Program-made: the position numbers and the translations under genes
Shown here: one piece after another, positions 1 through 7,391 of the stretch
How positions within the stretch are numbered: the stretch's first letter is position 1
How the letters are laid out: each line of letters starts with the position of its first letter
NCBI RefSeq assembly: GCF_020711235.1
Contig: NZ_JAJFAV010000001.1
Coordinates: 1-64,000 of the forward strand
Length of the DNA stretch: 64,000 bases
Reading direction: 5' to 3'
Origin: Hymenobacter sp. 15J16-1T3B
GTDB taxonomy: Bacteria; Bacteroidota; Bacteroidia; Cytophagales; Hymenobacteraceae
Notes under the pieces: generated by a model
What the model saw: only the letters and a program-made list of their open reading frames with translations
The model's database searches: none
Told to the model about the DNA's origin: nothing

Positions 1-182
1 AGTTGGTAGTCGTCGAGCAGGCGGTAGGGAGCGGCGCTGCCCGCCGGGCGCCACTCCACCACTTCTTTCACCACGTTGTAGCGCACTTGGTAGTGCGCCT
101 GGAGGTATTCTTCCACCGCCCGTAGCTTCTGATCGGCCTCGCCCTGGCGAGGAGCCGAAATATCCGTCTGCTTGGTCTTCAT
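1..182 (-). CDS. VirE/VapE-type primase-helicase family protein, N-terminus only (runs off the window)
   Basis: Only the first 60 residues are in the window; the gene continues beyond base 1. The visible part has the pattern EEYLQAHYQVRYNVV followed by a VEWRP stretch and LLDDYQ. This matches the N-terminal region of Bacteroidota VirE/VapE (virulence-associated E) proteins, which carry primase and helicase-like domains and are common on integrative and mobilisable elements. The ATG at 182 overlaps the TGA of the upstream gene in an ATGA arrangement, so translation is probably coupled. The neighbours (HTH protein, unknown proteins, tRNA gene nearby) support a mobile-element setting. The family call is by eye from a short segment. 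Confidence 0.6.
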   Translation of the reverse strand, partial: MKTKQTDISAPRQGEADQKLRAVEEYLQAHYQVRYNVVKEVVEWRPAGSAAPYRLLDDYQ

Positions 183-571
183 AGCCCGGCTTGCACGGCC
201 AATTGCGACAGGGTCTCCGAACGGCAAATTCGCGCGGGAATGCGCGGGGGCAGGCCGCAGGAAGCGGAACCACCAATGTGCACCACAACCTCGGTCAGGG
301 AAGGGTCCTGCTCCAGCAGGCGGAGCAGCTCCTGCTCGATTTCGTGCCACATCTCGGGCCACAACAACAGCGCTTCGGCCGCTGTGGCCGGGATTTGCCC
401 CCGCAACGAATGCGCGAGGCAATGAATTTCCTTCAACTCCCGGCTCAGCTCCACTTGGCGCGTGCGGGCGAGCTCCGAGGCTGACGACTTCGGCCGTCCG
501 GCTGTCCAGCCGGCCAACTTGATGTGCAGCAGCAAGGTTTTGTCTTCGATAACGGCGATGGTGGTTAGCAC
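179..571 (-). CDS. Hypothetical protein of the mobile element, 130 aa
   Basis: I do not recognise this family. The protein is soluble-looking and largely helical, with a charged middle (LSRELKEIHCLAHSLR) and an Ile/Arg-rich C-terminus; no signal peptide or membrane segment is visible. The start is a GTG at 571, overlapping the stop of the upstream HTH gene by 7 nt, and its TGA overlaps the ATG of the VirE-like gene by 4 nt. It therefore sits in the middle of a translationally coupled trio. In comparable elements a small accessory protein often precedes the VirE-type gene, so a role in element maintenance or mobilisation is plausible but not shown. Confidence 0.7.
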   Translation of the reverse strand: MLTTIAVIEDKTLLLHIKLAGWTAGRPKSSASELARTRQVELSRELKEIHCLAHSLRGQIPATAAEALLLWPEMWHEIEQELLRLLEQDPSLTEVVVHIGGSASCGLPPRIPARICRSETLSQLAVQAGL

Positions 572-864
572 GGCTGGTGCCCCTCTTTCGGCTTGGAAGC
601 GTCCAGGTACGCGACCAACTCGCTGCGGCGGTAGAGCACGCGCTTGTCGGAGGAGTGGTACGCCGTGATGCGGCCCTCGCGGCGCAGCTTGTTGAGCGTG
701 GGCTTGGAGAGGTGCACAAACGCCAGCGCCTGCCGGGTCGTTAGGTATTCAGCCTCTGCGGCCGGGGCTTGGCGTAGTGCCTGCAGCACTTGAGCAAAGC
801 GGGCGTCCAACAGGGCGCCAAGTTCTTCCTGGAGTTGATCCAGGGTCAAGGTGATAAGTTTCAT
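565..864 (-). CDS. Helix-turn-helix (excisionase-type) DNA-binding protein
   Basis: The 99-residue protein has a C-terminal winged-helix-type HTH resembling the HTH_17/excisionase family: EYLTTRQALAFVHLSKPTL, then RREGRITAY and RRSELVAYLD. The N-terminal 40 residues look like a short coiled coil (LDQLQEELGALLDARF). Proteins of this kind in Bacteroidota mobile elements act as excision or transfer regulators. I chose the ATG at 864 (MKLITLTLDQL) over one 51 nt upstream because the coiled coil starts there. It is the first gene of the overlapping trio leading to the VirE-like gene. Confidence 0.8.
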   Translation of the reverse strand: MKLITLTLDQLQEELGALLDARFAQVLQALRQAPAAEAEYLTTRQALAFVHLSKPTLNKLRREGRITAYHSSDKRVLYRRSELVAYLDASKPKEGHQPC

Positions 865-1003
865 GGGTAAGGAAAAAGAATGTTCCAGCAGCTCTGCAGA
901 TTGCTGGTGCAACATTCAGGATTCCTTACCGCCGCCCTCGGCGATTATTTGGGGCAATTTTCAATTAGTTTACTCCCGTTGCCCCAATACGCCTACAACT
1001 TCT

Positions 1004-1816
1004 TCATTTCAAACGCATCAGATCTTCCTCAACCAATTGGGCCAGTTTCGGTTGGCCCGAGTCCAGGAAGAAGCGCTTGGCCTGGAGCATGTACTTTTCG
1101 TTCAGCACCTTGTTGTTCTGCTGACTTGGCTGTTCGGTTAGGTAGCGCACCAACGGGGCGATGCTGTTGGGCGTACGGGCCAGCAGCCCAGCCAGGAAAT
1201 GCACCAGTTCGTTGCTGGGTTTTAGGCTGACCTTGAGCAGTTCACCCCGGTGCATGTAATACACCACCGCGAGCTGCGAGGCAGTGCTCAACGATTGGGC
1301 TTTGCTTTTCTTTTTGCGGCCGGCCGCAGGGTCCTGCATATGCCCTCGCTGCTTTTGAATCCAGTCGACCAGCACGCGGCCATCCCTTCCCCGCCAGAAC
1401 TCCTCCTGGTCGACTTTGCCCCCTATGCCTAGTAGAACAAGGCCATTGTTTACAACCTGTTTTTGGAGGTAGTCCAAGAAAGACTCTTGGGTCTTCACTG
1501 TGGTGTAACGGCCAAAGTGGTCCTCCAACAGCGCCAATCGATCATCTACCGAATACGCAGGGCTAAAAAACCGGCTCAAAAACTCCCGGTCATAGACCGC
1601 AGCCTCCGTGACCGGGGTCTGCATTCCATCATCATCCACCTGGACCCGGAGGGCTATGGTTGTGTTGTCTTTGGGAAGAACATTCTGAGGCAGGACGATG
1701 TAGTCGCCTTCAGGTAGCGGGTCGCCTTCCCGAATCACTAACTTGCTCCCGCTGTATTCGTAAATACGGCAGGAGCGGTCAACGTGCAGAAATGTATGAA
1801 TGCGATGATTGGGCAT
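1004..1816 (-). CDS. Hypothetical protein at the element edge, 270 aa
   Basis: I do not recognise this family with confidence. The N-terminal 90 residues are beta-rich and polar; residues 95-270 are mostly helical, with a basic stretch (GRKKKSKAQS) near the middle and a segment around VVYYMHRGELLKVSLKP that vaguely recalls the C-terminus of RteC-like regulators of Bacteroides conjugative elements. No signal peptide or transmembrane segment is visible. It lies upstream of the HTH gene on the same strand, about 140 nt away, and is the last gene before the tRNA-Lys gene. A regulatory or cargo role in the mobile element is inference from context only. Confidence 0.7.
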   Translation of the reverse strand: MPNHRIHTFLHVDRSCRIYEYSGSKLVIREGDPLPEGDYIVLPQNVLPKDNTTIALRVQVDDDGMQTPVTEAAVYDREFLSRFFSPAYSVDDRLALLEDHFGRYTTVKTQESFLDYLQKQVVNNGLVLLGIGGKVDQEEFWRGRDGRVLVDWIQKQRGHMQDPAAGRKKKSKAQSLSTASQLAVVYYMHRGELLKVSLKPSNELVHFLAGLLARTPNSIAPLVRYLTEQPSQQNNKVLNEKYMLQAKRFFLDSGQPKLAQLVEEDLMRLK

Positions 1817-1988
1817 TGGGTGGGAAGCAATGAAGTACTCGCCTGCAAGGACAGCAAAATGGGGTCTGCGGGGCTTTACACCTATTTACGCAGTTGGGCT
1901 TACCATACCTACCCAAAGGTACCACCACACCCTTCGCAACCACTACCCTGTTAGGCCTGCCACGGTCCCACTCGCGGCCCCAGTAAGC

Positions 1989-2023
1989 AAAAAACCCTGT
2001 TTGCGAATCGCAAACAGGGTTTT
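1989..2023 (-). terminator. Rho-independent terminator of tRNA-Lys
   Basis: A perfect inverted repeat has 16-nt arms (1991-2006 and 2008-2023) around a single A. On the minus strand it is followed by a run of T. It begins four bases after the tRNA 3' end, as expected for termination of the tRNA transcript. Confidence 0.85.
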
Positions 2024-2026
2024 CAG

Positions 2027-2099
2027 TGATTCCGCTGGGATTCGAACCCAGGACCCATACATTAAAAGTGTATTGCTCTACCAGCTGAGCTACAGAATC
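2027..2099 (-). tRNA. trnK: tRNA-Lys (anticodon TTT)
   Basis: The minus strand folds as a standard 73-nt tRNA. The acceptor stem is GATTCTG with CGGAATC, with discriminator A. The D-arm carries AGCTCAGCTGGTAGAGC. The anticodon stem ATACA/TGTAT encloses the loop CTTTTAA with anticodon TTT, and the T-arm contains GGTTCGAATCC. CCA is not encoded. It has a matching promoter upstream and a terminator directly downstream. The mobile element lies on the side of its 3' end, the usual orientation for integration at a tRNA gene. Confidence 0.97.
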
Positions 2100-2141
2100 A
2101 GGCTCCTAACAGGAAAGCTCGGCTTTCATTGAAAGGGACGG

Positions 2142-2172
2142 CAAAAGTAATAACCGAGACGACATATTCAAA
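2142..2172 (-). promoter_or_regulatory. Bacteroidota-type promoter of tRNA-Lys
   Basis: The minus strand reads TTTG (2172-2169), 19 bases, then TACTTTTG (2149-2142). This fits the known Bacteroidota primary-sigma consensus of a -33 TTTG and a -7 TAnnTTTG. The predicted start is about 35-40 nt before the mature tRNA. Confidence 0.75.
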
Positions 2173-2271
2173 CCTCTGGTTACTTAGTGTGAGTATTTCG
2201 CGCAATTATTCACGCTACCTGCTTCGTTTCCAACGAAATAAAATCACGCAAAAAAATCACGTGTATGAGAA

Positions 2272-2405
2272 GCCGGGGCCGGGGCGGCGCGGAGCAGCTC
2301 CATCCGGGCTTCATGTGCGAAGAGCCGGACGTGGTCCGGCGCAGGCGCGGCCAACTTGCCACTGCGAGGCGCGTAGAAATGCCGAGCAGGTAGCCCGGCC
2401 CCGGC
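2272..2405. ncRNA. Candidate structured RNA or leader upstream of bTHX
   Basis: This GC-rich stretch lies in the 355-nt gap between tRNA-Lys and bTHX. A 12-bp perfect stem (2272-2283 with 2394-2405) closes a domain of about 110 nt. Inside it are a 7-bp hairpin with a 3-nt loop (2324-2330 with 2334-2340) and a GGCTTC/GAAG-type hairpin just before it. The flanking 2140-2270 region is AT-rich. It has no SRP RNA, tmRNA or RNase P signature that I can see. It could be a leader of the bTHX mRNA, an independent small RNA, or chance pairing in GC-rich sequence. The strand is uncertain. Confidence 0.3.
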
Positions 2406-2454
2406 CGGATGCCCCGCCTGCGCGTTCGTTCACCTTACTAACCTTCTGTACACC

Positions 2455-2577
2455 ATGGGTAAAGGAGACAAAAAGTCGCGCCGCGGCAAGCTTCGCAAAG
2501 GCACCTTCGGCAAGCGCCGGCCGCACAAGCAGGTCAAGAAAGCCGCCGCGGCCAAGCCCGCTGCTTCGGCCTCGTAA
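2455..2577 (+). CDS. thx: 30S ribosomal protein bTHX
   Basis: This 40-residue, very basic protein begins MGKGDKKSRRGKL and continues KGTFGKRRPHK, the signature of bacterial ribosomal protein THX. In Thermus, THX sits in the 30S head and stabilises 16S rRNA contacts. Bacteroidota copies are common and, as here, carry an extra Lys/Ala-rich tail. The start is fixed by the conserved MGKGDKKS. A strong terminator follows 20 nt after the stop, so it is transcribed alone or with the GC-rich leader upstream. Confidence 0.93.
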   Translation: MGKGDKKSRRGKLRKGTFGKRRPHKQVKKAAAAKPAASAS

Positions 2578-2596
2578 TCGGCCCGCCCTAGACCAG

Positions 2597-2637
2597 CGCG
2601 CCGCGGCTCCTTCGGGAAGCCGCGGCGCGTTTGTTTT
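2597..2637 (+). terminator. Terminator after bTHX
   Basis: Arms of 12 bp (2597-2608 and 2618-2629) enclose a CTTCGG-containing loop and are followed by TTTGTTTT. Confidence 0.85.
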
Positions 2638-2686
2638 GCGGCCTGGATGATAGCCGGCCGAACCGGCCAATGGAAGGCCGGGCGGC

Positions 2687-3373
2687 TCAGGCTACCTCCG
2701 GCTGAATGCGCACGGATGCCCCGACGGCGCGGCCCTGGGCTAGTTGCTGGCGGTAGCGGCGCATCCAATACAGCATCAGCGGCACGCCCACCACGGTGGG
2801 CCAGAGGAAGCGCACGGCCACGGGCAGAAAGGTGAAGGACGTGGCCGAAAAGGCCGATACGGCGGCTACGTACGAGAGGATGAACCCGCGCATGTGGTCG
2901 AAAAACCAGTGGTTGGGGGCCAGCTCGGCGGGGCGGTAAAGCTTTTGCAGCTCAGCCACGGCCAAGCGCAGCCCGCCCAGCCCAAACACGCCCGACACGA
3001 TGTTGCGGGTGACGACGGCGTAGACGAGCGTGCCCACAAACAAGAGCATTGCCGCCCCTGAGCCCAGCCAGTCGTAGACGGCCGGGCGCTGCCCGCGGCC
3101 CAGGCGCTTCTGGTACAGGGCGCGGTAGCCCAGCCAGGAGAGGTAGAGCGAGAAAACACCCGTCAGCAGCAGGAAGGTGAGGCCCTTGAACGTGGCCGCC
3201 ACGATGGCCGTGAGGCCAGCCGTGAGCATAGCCCAGAAAAACACGCGGCCCCAGAAGCGGTGGGCCGGGCCGCCCTTGCGCGTGGCCAGGGCCACCGGGG
3301 CCACGAAGAAGCCAATCATGCCGCAGCCGATGTGCAGCCAGCGGTTCAGGTCGAGAAACGTTTCGGTGGTCAT
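2687..3373 (-). CDS. DUF2306-type integral membrane protein
   Basis: The 228-residue protein has about six hydrophobic segments. Its N-terminal pattern LNRWLHIGCGMIGFFVAPVA, then RKGGPAHRFWGRVFF, matches the DUF2306 family of predicted inner-membrane proteins of unknown function. The conserved His residues in the first segments recall heme-binding or redox membrane proteins, but no activity is established. I chose the ATG at 3373 (MTTETFLDLN) because the open frame upstream is compositionally unlike a protein N-terminus and runs into the next gene. Downstream neighbours on the other strand end in a terminator. Confidence 0.8.
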   Translation of the reverse strand: MTTETFLDLNRWLHIGCGMIGFFVAPVALATRKGGPAHRFWGRVFFWAMLTAGLTAIVAATFKGLTFLLLTGVFSLYLSWLGYRALYQKRLGRGQRPAVYDWLGSGAAMLLFVGTLVYAVVTRNIVSGVFGLGGLRLAVAELQKLYRPAELAPNHWFFDHMRGFILSYVAAVSAFSATSFTFLPVAVRFLWPTVVGVPLMLYWMRRYRQQLAQGRAVGASVRIQPEVA

Positions 3374-3498
3374 GGCGGTGGGGGCTGAATGAGTGGCCGA
3401 AAGGTGCACCGCCGCCGCGGCTCCGCCAACGCGGCGTTGCCCAACCGTCGAATCACCGTGCTGAAATGCCGCCAGGCGCGCCCGAACCGCCGCCCGTG

Positions 3499-4617
3499 CT
3501 ACAGCTTCACCCCCACTTTCCACTCCAGCACGTCGGCCGCGCCGCGGTGCACCTTCAGGTCGATGGCGCCGAAGAAGTGTTCGGTGAAGTGGTATTTCAG
3601 GCCGACGCGCTCGTAATAGAACTTGTTGGACTTGTAGGGATTGTAGAGGTAGAAGCCCAGGTGGGTATCGAAGGCGAGGCGGCCGAACAACAATTCGTGG
3701 CCGATGAACACGCCGGCCTTCTTCACGTCGGGCAATTTGTCGCCGGCGCGGGCCGTGTCGCGCTGCTCGGCCCGCAGGCTGCGGTCGTAGAAGCCCTCCA
3801 AGCCCACCAGCAGGTTGCTTTTGCGGTTCACGCGCCGGCCCGCGGCCACCGTCACCGAGTTGACCCAGTAGTTGGTGTGGTCTGACTCGTTGCGCTGCTT
3901 CAGGCCCGCGCTGGTGCTCAGGTTCCAGAACGTGCGCCCAATGTCGGCGGGCTGGTCAGCCGCCGCGTCGATGGGCAGCGGGGTGAAGTGGCGCTGCTGG
4001 TGGTAGTTCAGCCCGAGCAGCACAGTGGGAATGTTGATGCCCAGGTTGGGCTTGGCGGTGGCGCCGTTGGAGTAATGATTCAGGGCCACGCCCAGCAGCA
4101 GGCCCAGCTTGGGCGTCAAGGCCACGTCGTATTCCAGCCGGGCCTGAATGGTGGCGTTCAGGTGGGAGCTGACGAACGTGTTCTTGTGGTTGGTCTGCTG
4201 GTCGAAGGGAAAGGGGAAATAGCCCACGCCTGTGCCCAGGCGGAAGCTCAAGTCCTGGCGCTGGGTCCGCCAGAAGGTCTTGCTCAAATAAATCGACGCC
4301 GCGAAGGAATGGCGCAGCACCGGGTTGTGGTAGTCGTAGTACACCAACGCGAGGCCGGCTTTGGGGTAGCGGTACCAGGCGTGCCAGGGCGCGCGGCCAG
4401 TAAGCTGCCGCTGCAGGTTCAGCTCCAGCCCGGTGGGGTGGGCCGTGACGAGGTGCTTAACCCGCGGCGAGTGCGCAATGATGAAGCCGCCTTGCCCGTA
4501 CAGCCCGAGCACCAGCGGCTCGCGGGCCGGGGCCGGCGCAACGTCCTGCGCCCGCAGGCCGCGGGGAGCCGCCAGCCCGAGCGCCAACAAGAGAAACCAA
4601 CGGGTACTGAGCAACAT
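3499..4617 (-). CDS. Acyloxyacyl hydrolase / PagL-like lipid A deacylase (outer-membrane beta-barrel)
   Basis: The 372-residue protein has a signal peptide (MLLSTRWFLLLALGLAAPRG, cleaved near RAQ) and alternating beta-barrel segments. Residues 181-195, HYSNGATAKPNLGIN, match the catalytic His-x-Ser-Asn region of PagL-family lipid A 3-O-deacylases. H181 and S183 are the predicted catalytic pair. Such enzymes remove a fatty acyl chain from lipid A in the outer membrane. Bacteroidota homologues are longer than PagL, as this one is. The ATG at 4617 starts directly at the signal peptide, and a -7 promoter element lies 25 nt upstream. Activity is inferred from the motif. Confidence 0.8.
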   Translation of the reverse strand: MLLSTRWFLLLALGLAAPRGLRAQDVAPAPAREPLVLGLYGQGGFIIAHSPRVKHLVTAHPTGLELNLQRQLTGRAPWHAWYRYPKAGLALVYYDYHNPVLRHSFAASIYLSKTFWRTQRQDLSFRLGTGVGYFPFPFDQQTNHKNTFVSSHLNATIQARLEYDVALTPKLGLLLGVALNHYSNGATAKPNLGINIPTVLLGLNYHQQRHFTPLPIDAAADQPADIGRTFWNLSTSAGLKQRNESDHTNYWVNSVTVAAGRRVNRKSNLLVGLEGFYDRSLRAEQRDTARAGDKLPDVKKAGVFIGHELLFGRLAFDTHLGFYLYNPYKSNKFYYERVGLKYHFTEHFFGAIDLKVHRGAADVLEWKVGVKL

Positions 4618-4641
4618 AGAAGGGAAGGGGCAAACAGACGG

Positions 4642-4649
4642 CAAAAGTA
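4642..4649 (-). promoter_or_regulatory. -7 promoter element for the lipid A deacylase gene
   Basis: The minus strand reads TACTTTTG, a match to TAnnTTTG, 25 nt before the start codon. No clear -33 TTTG is visible at the usual distance. Confidence 0.4.
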
Positions 4650-4855
4650 CGCAGCCGCGCTGCTCGGGCCGCATTCAGGACTGCTCGACCTTCGTTTTTC
4701 ACACGTTGTCATGATTTATTAATAGCTCCAGCGCAACACCGGCCCCCGTCCTGGCCGTATCAGGCTTCAGAAACGCGCGGCACCACCCCTTTGCCAGCCC
4801 AGTGTAGCCCCCGACGCCGCGCCCCTCTCCCACCTCTTTTATTCCGAACTCACTC

Positions 4856-5608
4856 ATGAAAAAGGTAGCACTGTTTACCCTGGCCGCCCTGGCCTCCGCC
4901 ACCCTCGCCCACGCCCAAGACCCCGGTGGATTCCGTCTCGGCCTGAAGGTCGGCGGCACGTACTCCAACATTTCCGGCGACAACGTCAGCCAGATTACCG
5001 GCCCGGGCTACAGCTCGGATCTAGGCAAGTACAAGCTGGGCTACAACGCCGGCCTGGCCTTCCAGCTGCCCCTCAGCGACGACGGCTTCTTCGCCATTGC
5101 GCCGGAGGTGCTGTACAACCGCAAGGGCTACGAAATTCAGTCGCAAACCACCAGCGTCGGGCTGCCCAGCGGCGTCACCAAGATCGAGCAGGAGCAGCAG
5201 CGCGTGCTCCACTACATCGACGTGCCGGTGCTGGCGCGCATCAACGCCGGCGGGCTGTTTTTTGAGCTGGGCCCGCAGGTGAGCTACCTGTTCGGCTCGC
5301 GCACCAAAACCCAGTACACCGAGAAGCGCGCCGACGGCACCAAGGTCAAGGACGAGTCGCGCAGCAGCTTCATGGACTACACCGGCGTCACGCGCGACGA
5401 GGCGTACAAGTCGGACCTGGCGCAGTTTGACATCGGCGCCGTGGCCGGCCTGGGCTACCAGGCGGAGGGCGGGCTGAGCATCGGCCTGCGCTACGCCCGC
5501 GGCTTCAACTCGCTGATCGACACCAAAGACACCGACAACGAGCCGAAAGCCTTCAACAACGCCTTCACGCTGCAGCTGGGCTACCTGCTGCCGCTGGGCA
5601 ACCGCTAA
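4856..5608 (+). CDS. Outer-membrane beta-barrel protein (PorT/OMP_b-brl_2 family), array copy 1
   Basis: The 250-residue protein has a signal peptide ending AHAQ, followed by FRLGLKVGGTYSN, the usual start of the eight-stranded OMP_b-brl_2 family. Later landmarks shared with the next four genes are PEVLYNRKGY, YIDVPVLARINAGG, FFELGPQVSYL and GLGYQAEGGLSIGLRY. It is the longest copy because of an insertion around KTQYTEKRADGTK. These small barrels sit in the outer membrane; no specific ligand is known. A terminator follows 23 nt after the stop, so it is a monocistronic unit. Confidence 0.9.
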   Translation: MKKVALFTLAALASATLAHAQDPGGFRLGLKVGGTYSNISGDNVSQITGPGYSSDLGKYKLGYNAGLAFQLPLSDDGFFAIAPEVLYNRKGYEIQSQTTSVGLPSGVTKIEQEQQRVLHYIDVPVLARINAGGLFFELGPQVSYLFGSRTKTQYTEKRADGTKVKDESRSSFMDYTGVTRDEAYKSDLAQFDIGAVAGLGYQAEGGLSIGLRYARGFNSLIDTKDTDNEPKAFNNAFTLQLGYLLPLGNR

Positions 5609-5631
5609 ACGCCACCCGCACGCCTATTGCC

Positions 5632-5668
5632 AGGGCCGCTCCCGTATCGGGGGCGGCCCTCTTTTTTT
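5632..5668 (+). terminator. Terminator after array copy 1
   Basis: A 13-bp stem with one wobble pair (5632-5644 with 5648-5660) and a TAT loop is followed by CTTTTTTT. Confidence 0.85.
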
Positions 5669-5799
5669 GGCGCAGGGCCTCAGCGGCGTAGGCCCGCGGG
5701 GCGCCGCCGACCCGAAAATATCCAACCGACTTGGCACGTTTATAGCCTGGAGCTGCGCAACCACAGTTTGCTTTCACTTACTAAAACCGCCTTTTCACC

Positions 5800-6504
5800 A
5801 TGAAAAAAGCTGTTTTTGCCTTTTCTGCCCTGGTCCTTGCGGCCCTGGCTGCTGCCCCGGCCGCCCAGGCCCAGGTGCGCCTCGGTTTCCGCGCCGGGGG
5901 CAACTACGCCAACCTCGCCGGCAACCTCAAAAACGAAAATACCTACAACAACAAGCTCGGCTTCCTGGGCGGCGTCATCCTCAACGCCGACGTGAGCGGC
6001 GACGGGTTCTTCTCCGTGCAGCCCGAGCTGCTGTACTCGCAGAAGGGCTTCGAAAACAAGCCCACGGAGTACTCGCGCCCGCTGCTGCTCGGCGGCACGC
6101 GCACCGAGAAGCGCGAAGGCAAGGTCAACTACAACTACCTCGACGTGCCGGTGCTGGCGCGCATCAACGCCGACGGCTTCGTGTTCGAGGCCGGGCCGCA
6201 GTACTCCTACCTGCTCAACGCCCGCGACGAAACCCGCACCACCGTTACCGTTAACGGCGAGTCGCGCACGAGCGAGGCCAGCAACCAGAAAGACGTGAGC
6301 GGCCTGCGCCGCAGCGAGCTGGGCTACGTGGCCGGCGTGGGCTACCAAGCCGACAACGGGCTGGGTCTTGGGCTGCGCTACACGGGCGCCTTCAGCGACT
6401 TTGTGAAGCCCGAAAACGGCGACTCGTACTTCAACGGCGACCTGAAAAACGCCCGGCACTCGGCCGTGCAGTTGTCGTTGAGCTACCTGATTCCGAGCCG
6501 CTAA
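5800..6504 (+). CDS. Outer-membrane beta-barrel protein, array copy 2
   Basis: The 234-residue protein has a signal peptide (MKKAVFAFSALVLAALAAAP, cleaved near AQAQ) and the family start VRLGFRAGGNYANL. It shares SGDGFFSVQPELLYSQKGF, NYNYLDVPVLARINADGF and GYVAGVGYQADNGLGLGLRY with the neighbouring copies, and is closest to copy 3. The last residue group SLSYLIPSR is a typical barrel end. It has its own downstream terminator and about 190 nt of upstream sequence, so it can be expressed independently of copy 1. Confidence 0.9.
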   Translation: MKKAVFAFSALVLAALAAAPAAQAQVRLGFRAGGNYANLAGNLKNENTYNNKLGFLGGVILNADVSGDGFFSVQPELLYSQKGFENKPTEYSRPLLLGGTRTEKREGKVNYNYLDVPVLARINADGFVFEAGPQYSYLLNARDETRTTVTVNGESRTSEASNQKDVSGLRRSELGYVAGVGYQADNGLGLGLRYTGAFSDFVKPENGDSYFNGDLKNARHSAVQLSLSYLIPSR

Positions 6505-6526
6505 CCCACGGTTGAGCTTCGCCCCC

Positions 6527-6568
6527 AAAGCCCGGTTGCTGCGTGCCGCAACCGGGCTTTGCATTTTT
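6527..6568 (+). terminator. Terminator after array copy 2
   Basis: Perfect 13-bp arms (6527-6539 and 6548-6560) are followed by GCATTTTT. Confidence 0.85.
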
Positions 6569-6660
6569 CCCAGGCCAACATCTGTCCGGATTCCTCGTTT
6601 TAGGAGCGTCGCGGGCATATAGCGCCGGCGTATTGTTCACTTTTTCGCTTTTCCACGGCT

Positions 6661-7335
6661 ATGAAAAACGCTTTTCTCGCCGCCGCGCTCCTCACGGGCG
6701 CTGCCCTGGCCACGGCCCCAGCGGCTCATGCCCAAGGTGTCCGCATTGGCATCAAAGCCGGGGCCAATTACTCCAACATTGCCGGCGACGTTACCGACGA
6801 GGACCGGTTTGAAAACAAGTTCGGCTTCCACGGCGGGCTGCTGCTCAATGCCGACCTAACCGGCGACGGGTTCTTCTCCATTCAGCCCGAGCTGCTGTAC
6901 TCGCAGAAGGGCTACAAGAACGGGGACTTCCAGCGGACACTCGGCCCGCTGCAATACCAGTTCAAAGGCACCGTCAATTACAACTACCTCGACCTACCGA
7001 TTCTGGCTAAAATAAATGCCGACGGTTTGTTTTTCGAGTTGGGTCCGCAATTTGGGTATCTGCTCAAAATCAAGGACCACACCGAGTTTACGTCTAATGT
7101 CCCGGGGGCCACTTACAGTTCGACCAGCATCCAGGATCTGGACAACGTCAACCGCTTCGAGCTGGGCTACGCCGCGGGCCTGGGCTACCAAGCCGAAAGC
7201 GGCCCGATGATTGGGCTGCGCTACAACGGCGCATTCACCGACTTCGCCAAAGATGCCTACCAGAGTGGCAGCTACAAAAATGCCCGCAACTCGGCCTTTC
7301 AACTCTACCTCGGGTACCTGTTTGGGGGCAAGTAA
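6661..7335 (+). CDS. Outer-membrane beta-barrel protein, array copy 3
   Basis: The 224-residue protein has a signal peptide ending AHAQ, then VRIGIKAGANYSNIAGDV. It carries the same landmarks as copy 2 (TGDGFFSIQPELLYSQKGY, NYNYLDLPILAKINADGL, FELGPQFGYL, GLGYQAESGPMIGLRY), so the two look like a relatively recent duplication. There is no clear terminator after it. The start of copy 4 lies only 56 nt downstream, so copies 3 and 4 may share a transcript, unlike the other members of the array. Confidence 0.9.
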   Translation: MKNAFLAAALLTGAALATAPAAHAQGVRIGIKAGANYSNIAGDVTDEDRFENKFGFHGGLLLNADLTGDGFFSIQPELLYSQKGYKNGDFQRTLGPLQYQFKGTVNYNYLDLPILAKINADGLFFELGPQFGYLLKIKDHTEFTSNVPGATYSSTSIQDLDNVNRFELGYAAGLGYQAESGPMIGLRYNGAFTDFAKDAYQSGSYKNARNSAFQLYLGYLFGGK

Positions 7336-7391
7336 TGCTCCTTCCCAAACCCGCTTCGCGTAAGCAGCGGGTATTTCCTTCATTCCAACTC

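Noticed and set aside
2272-2405. SRP RNA, tmRNA or RNase P identity for the structured region
   Set aside because: The conserved SRP tetraloop region, tmRNA ends and RNase P motifs are absent on both strands.
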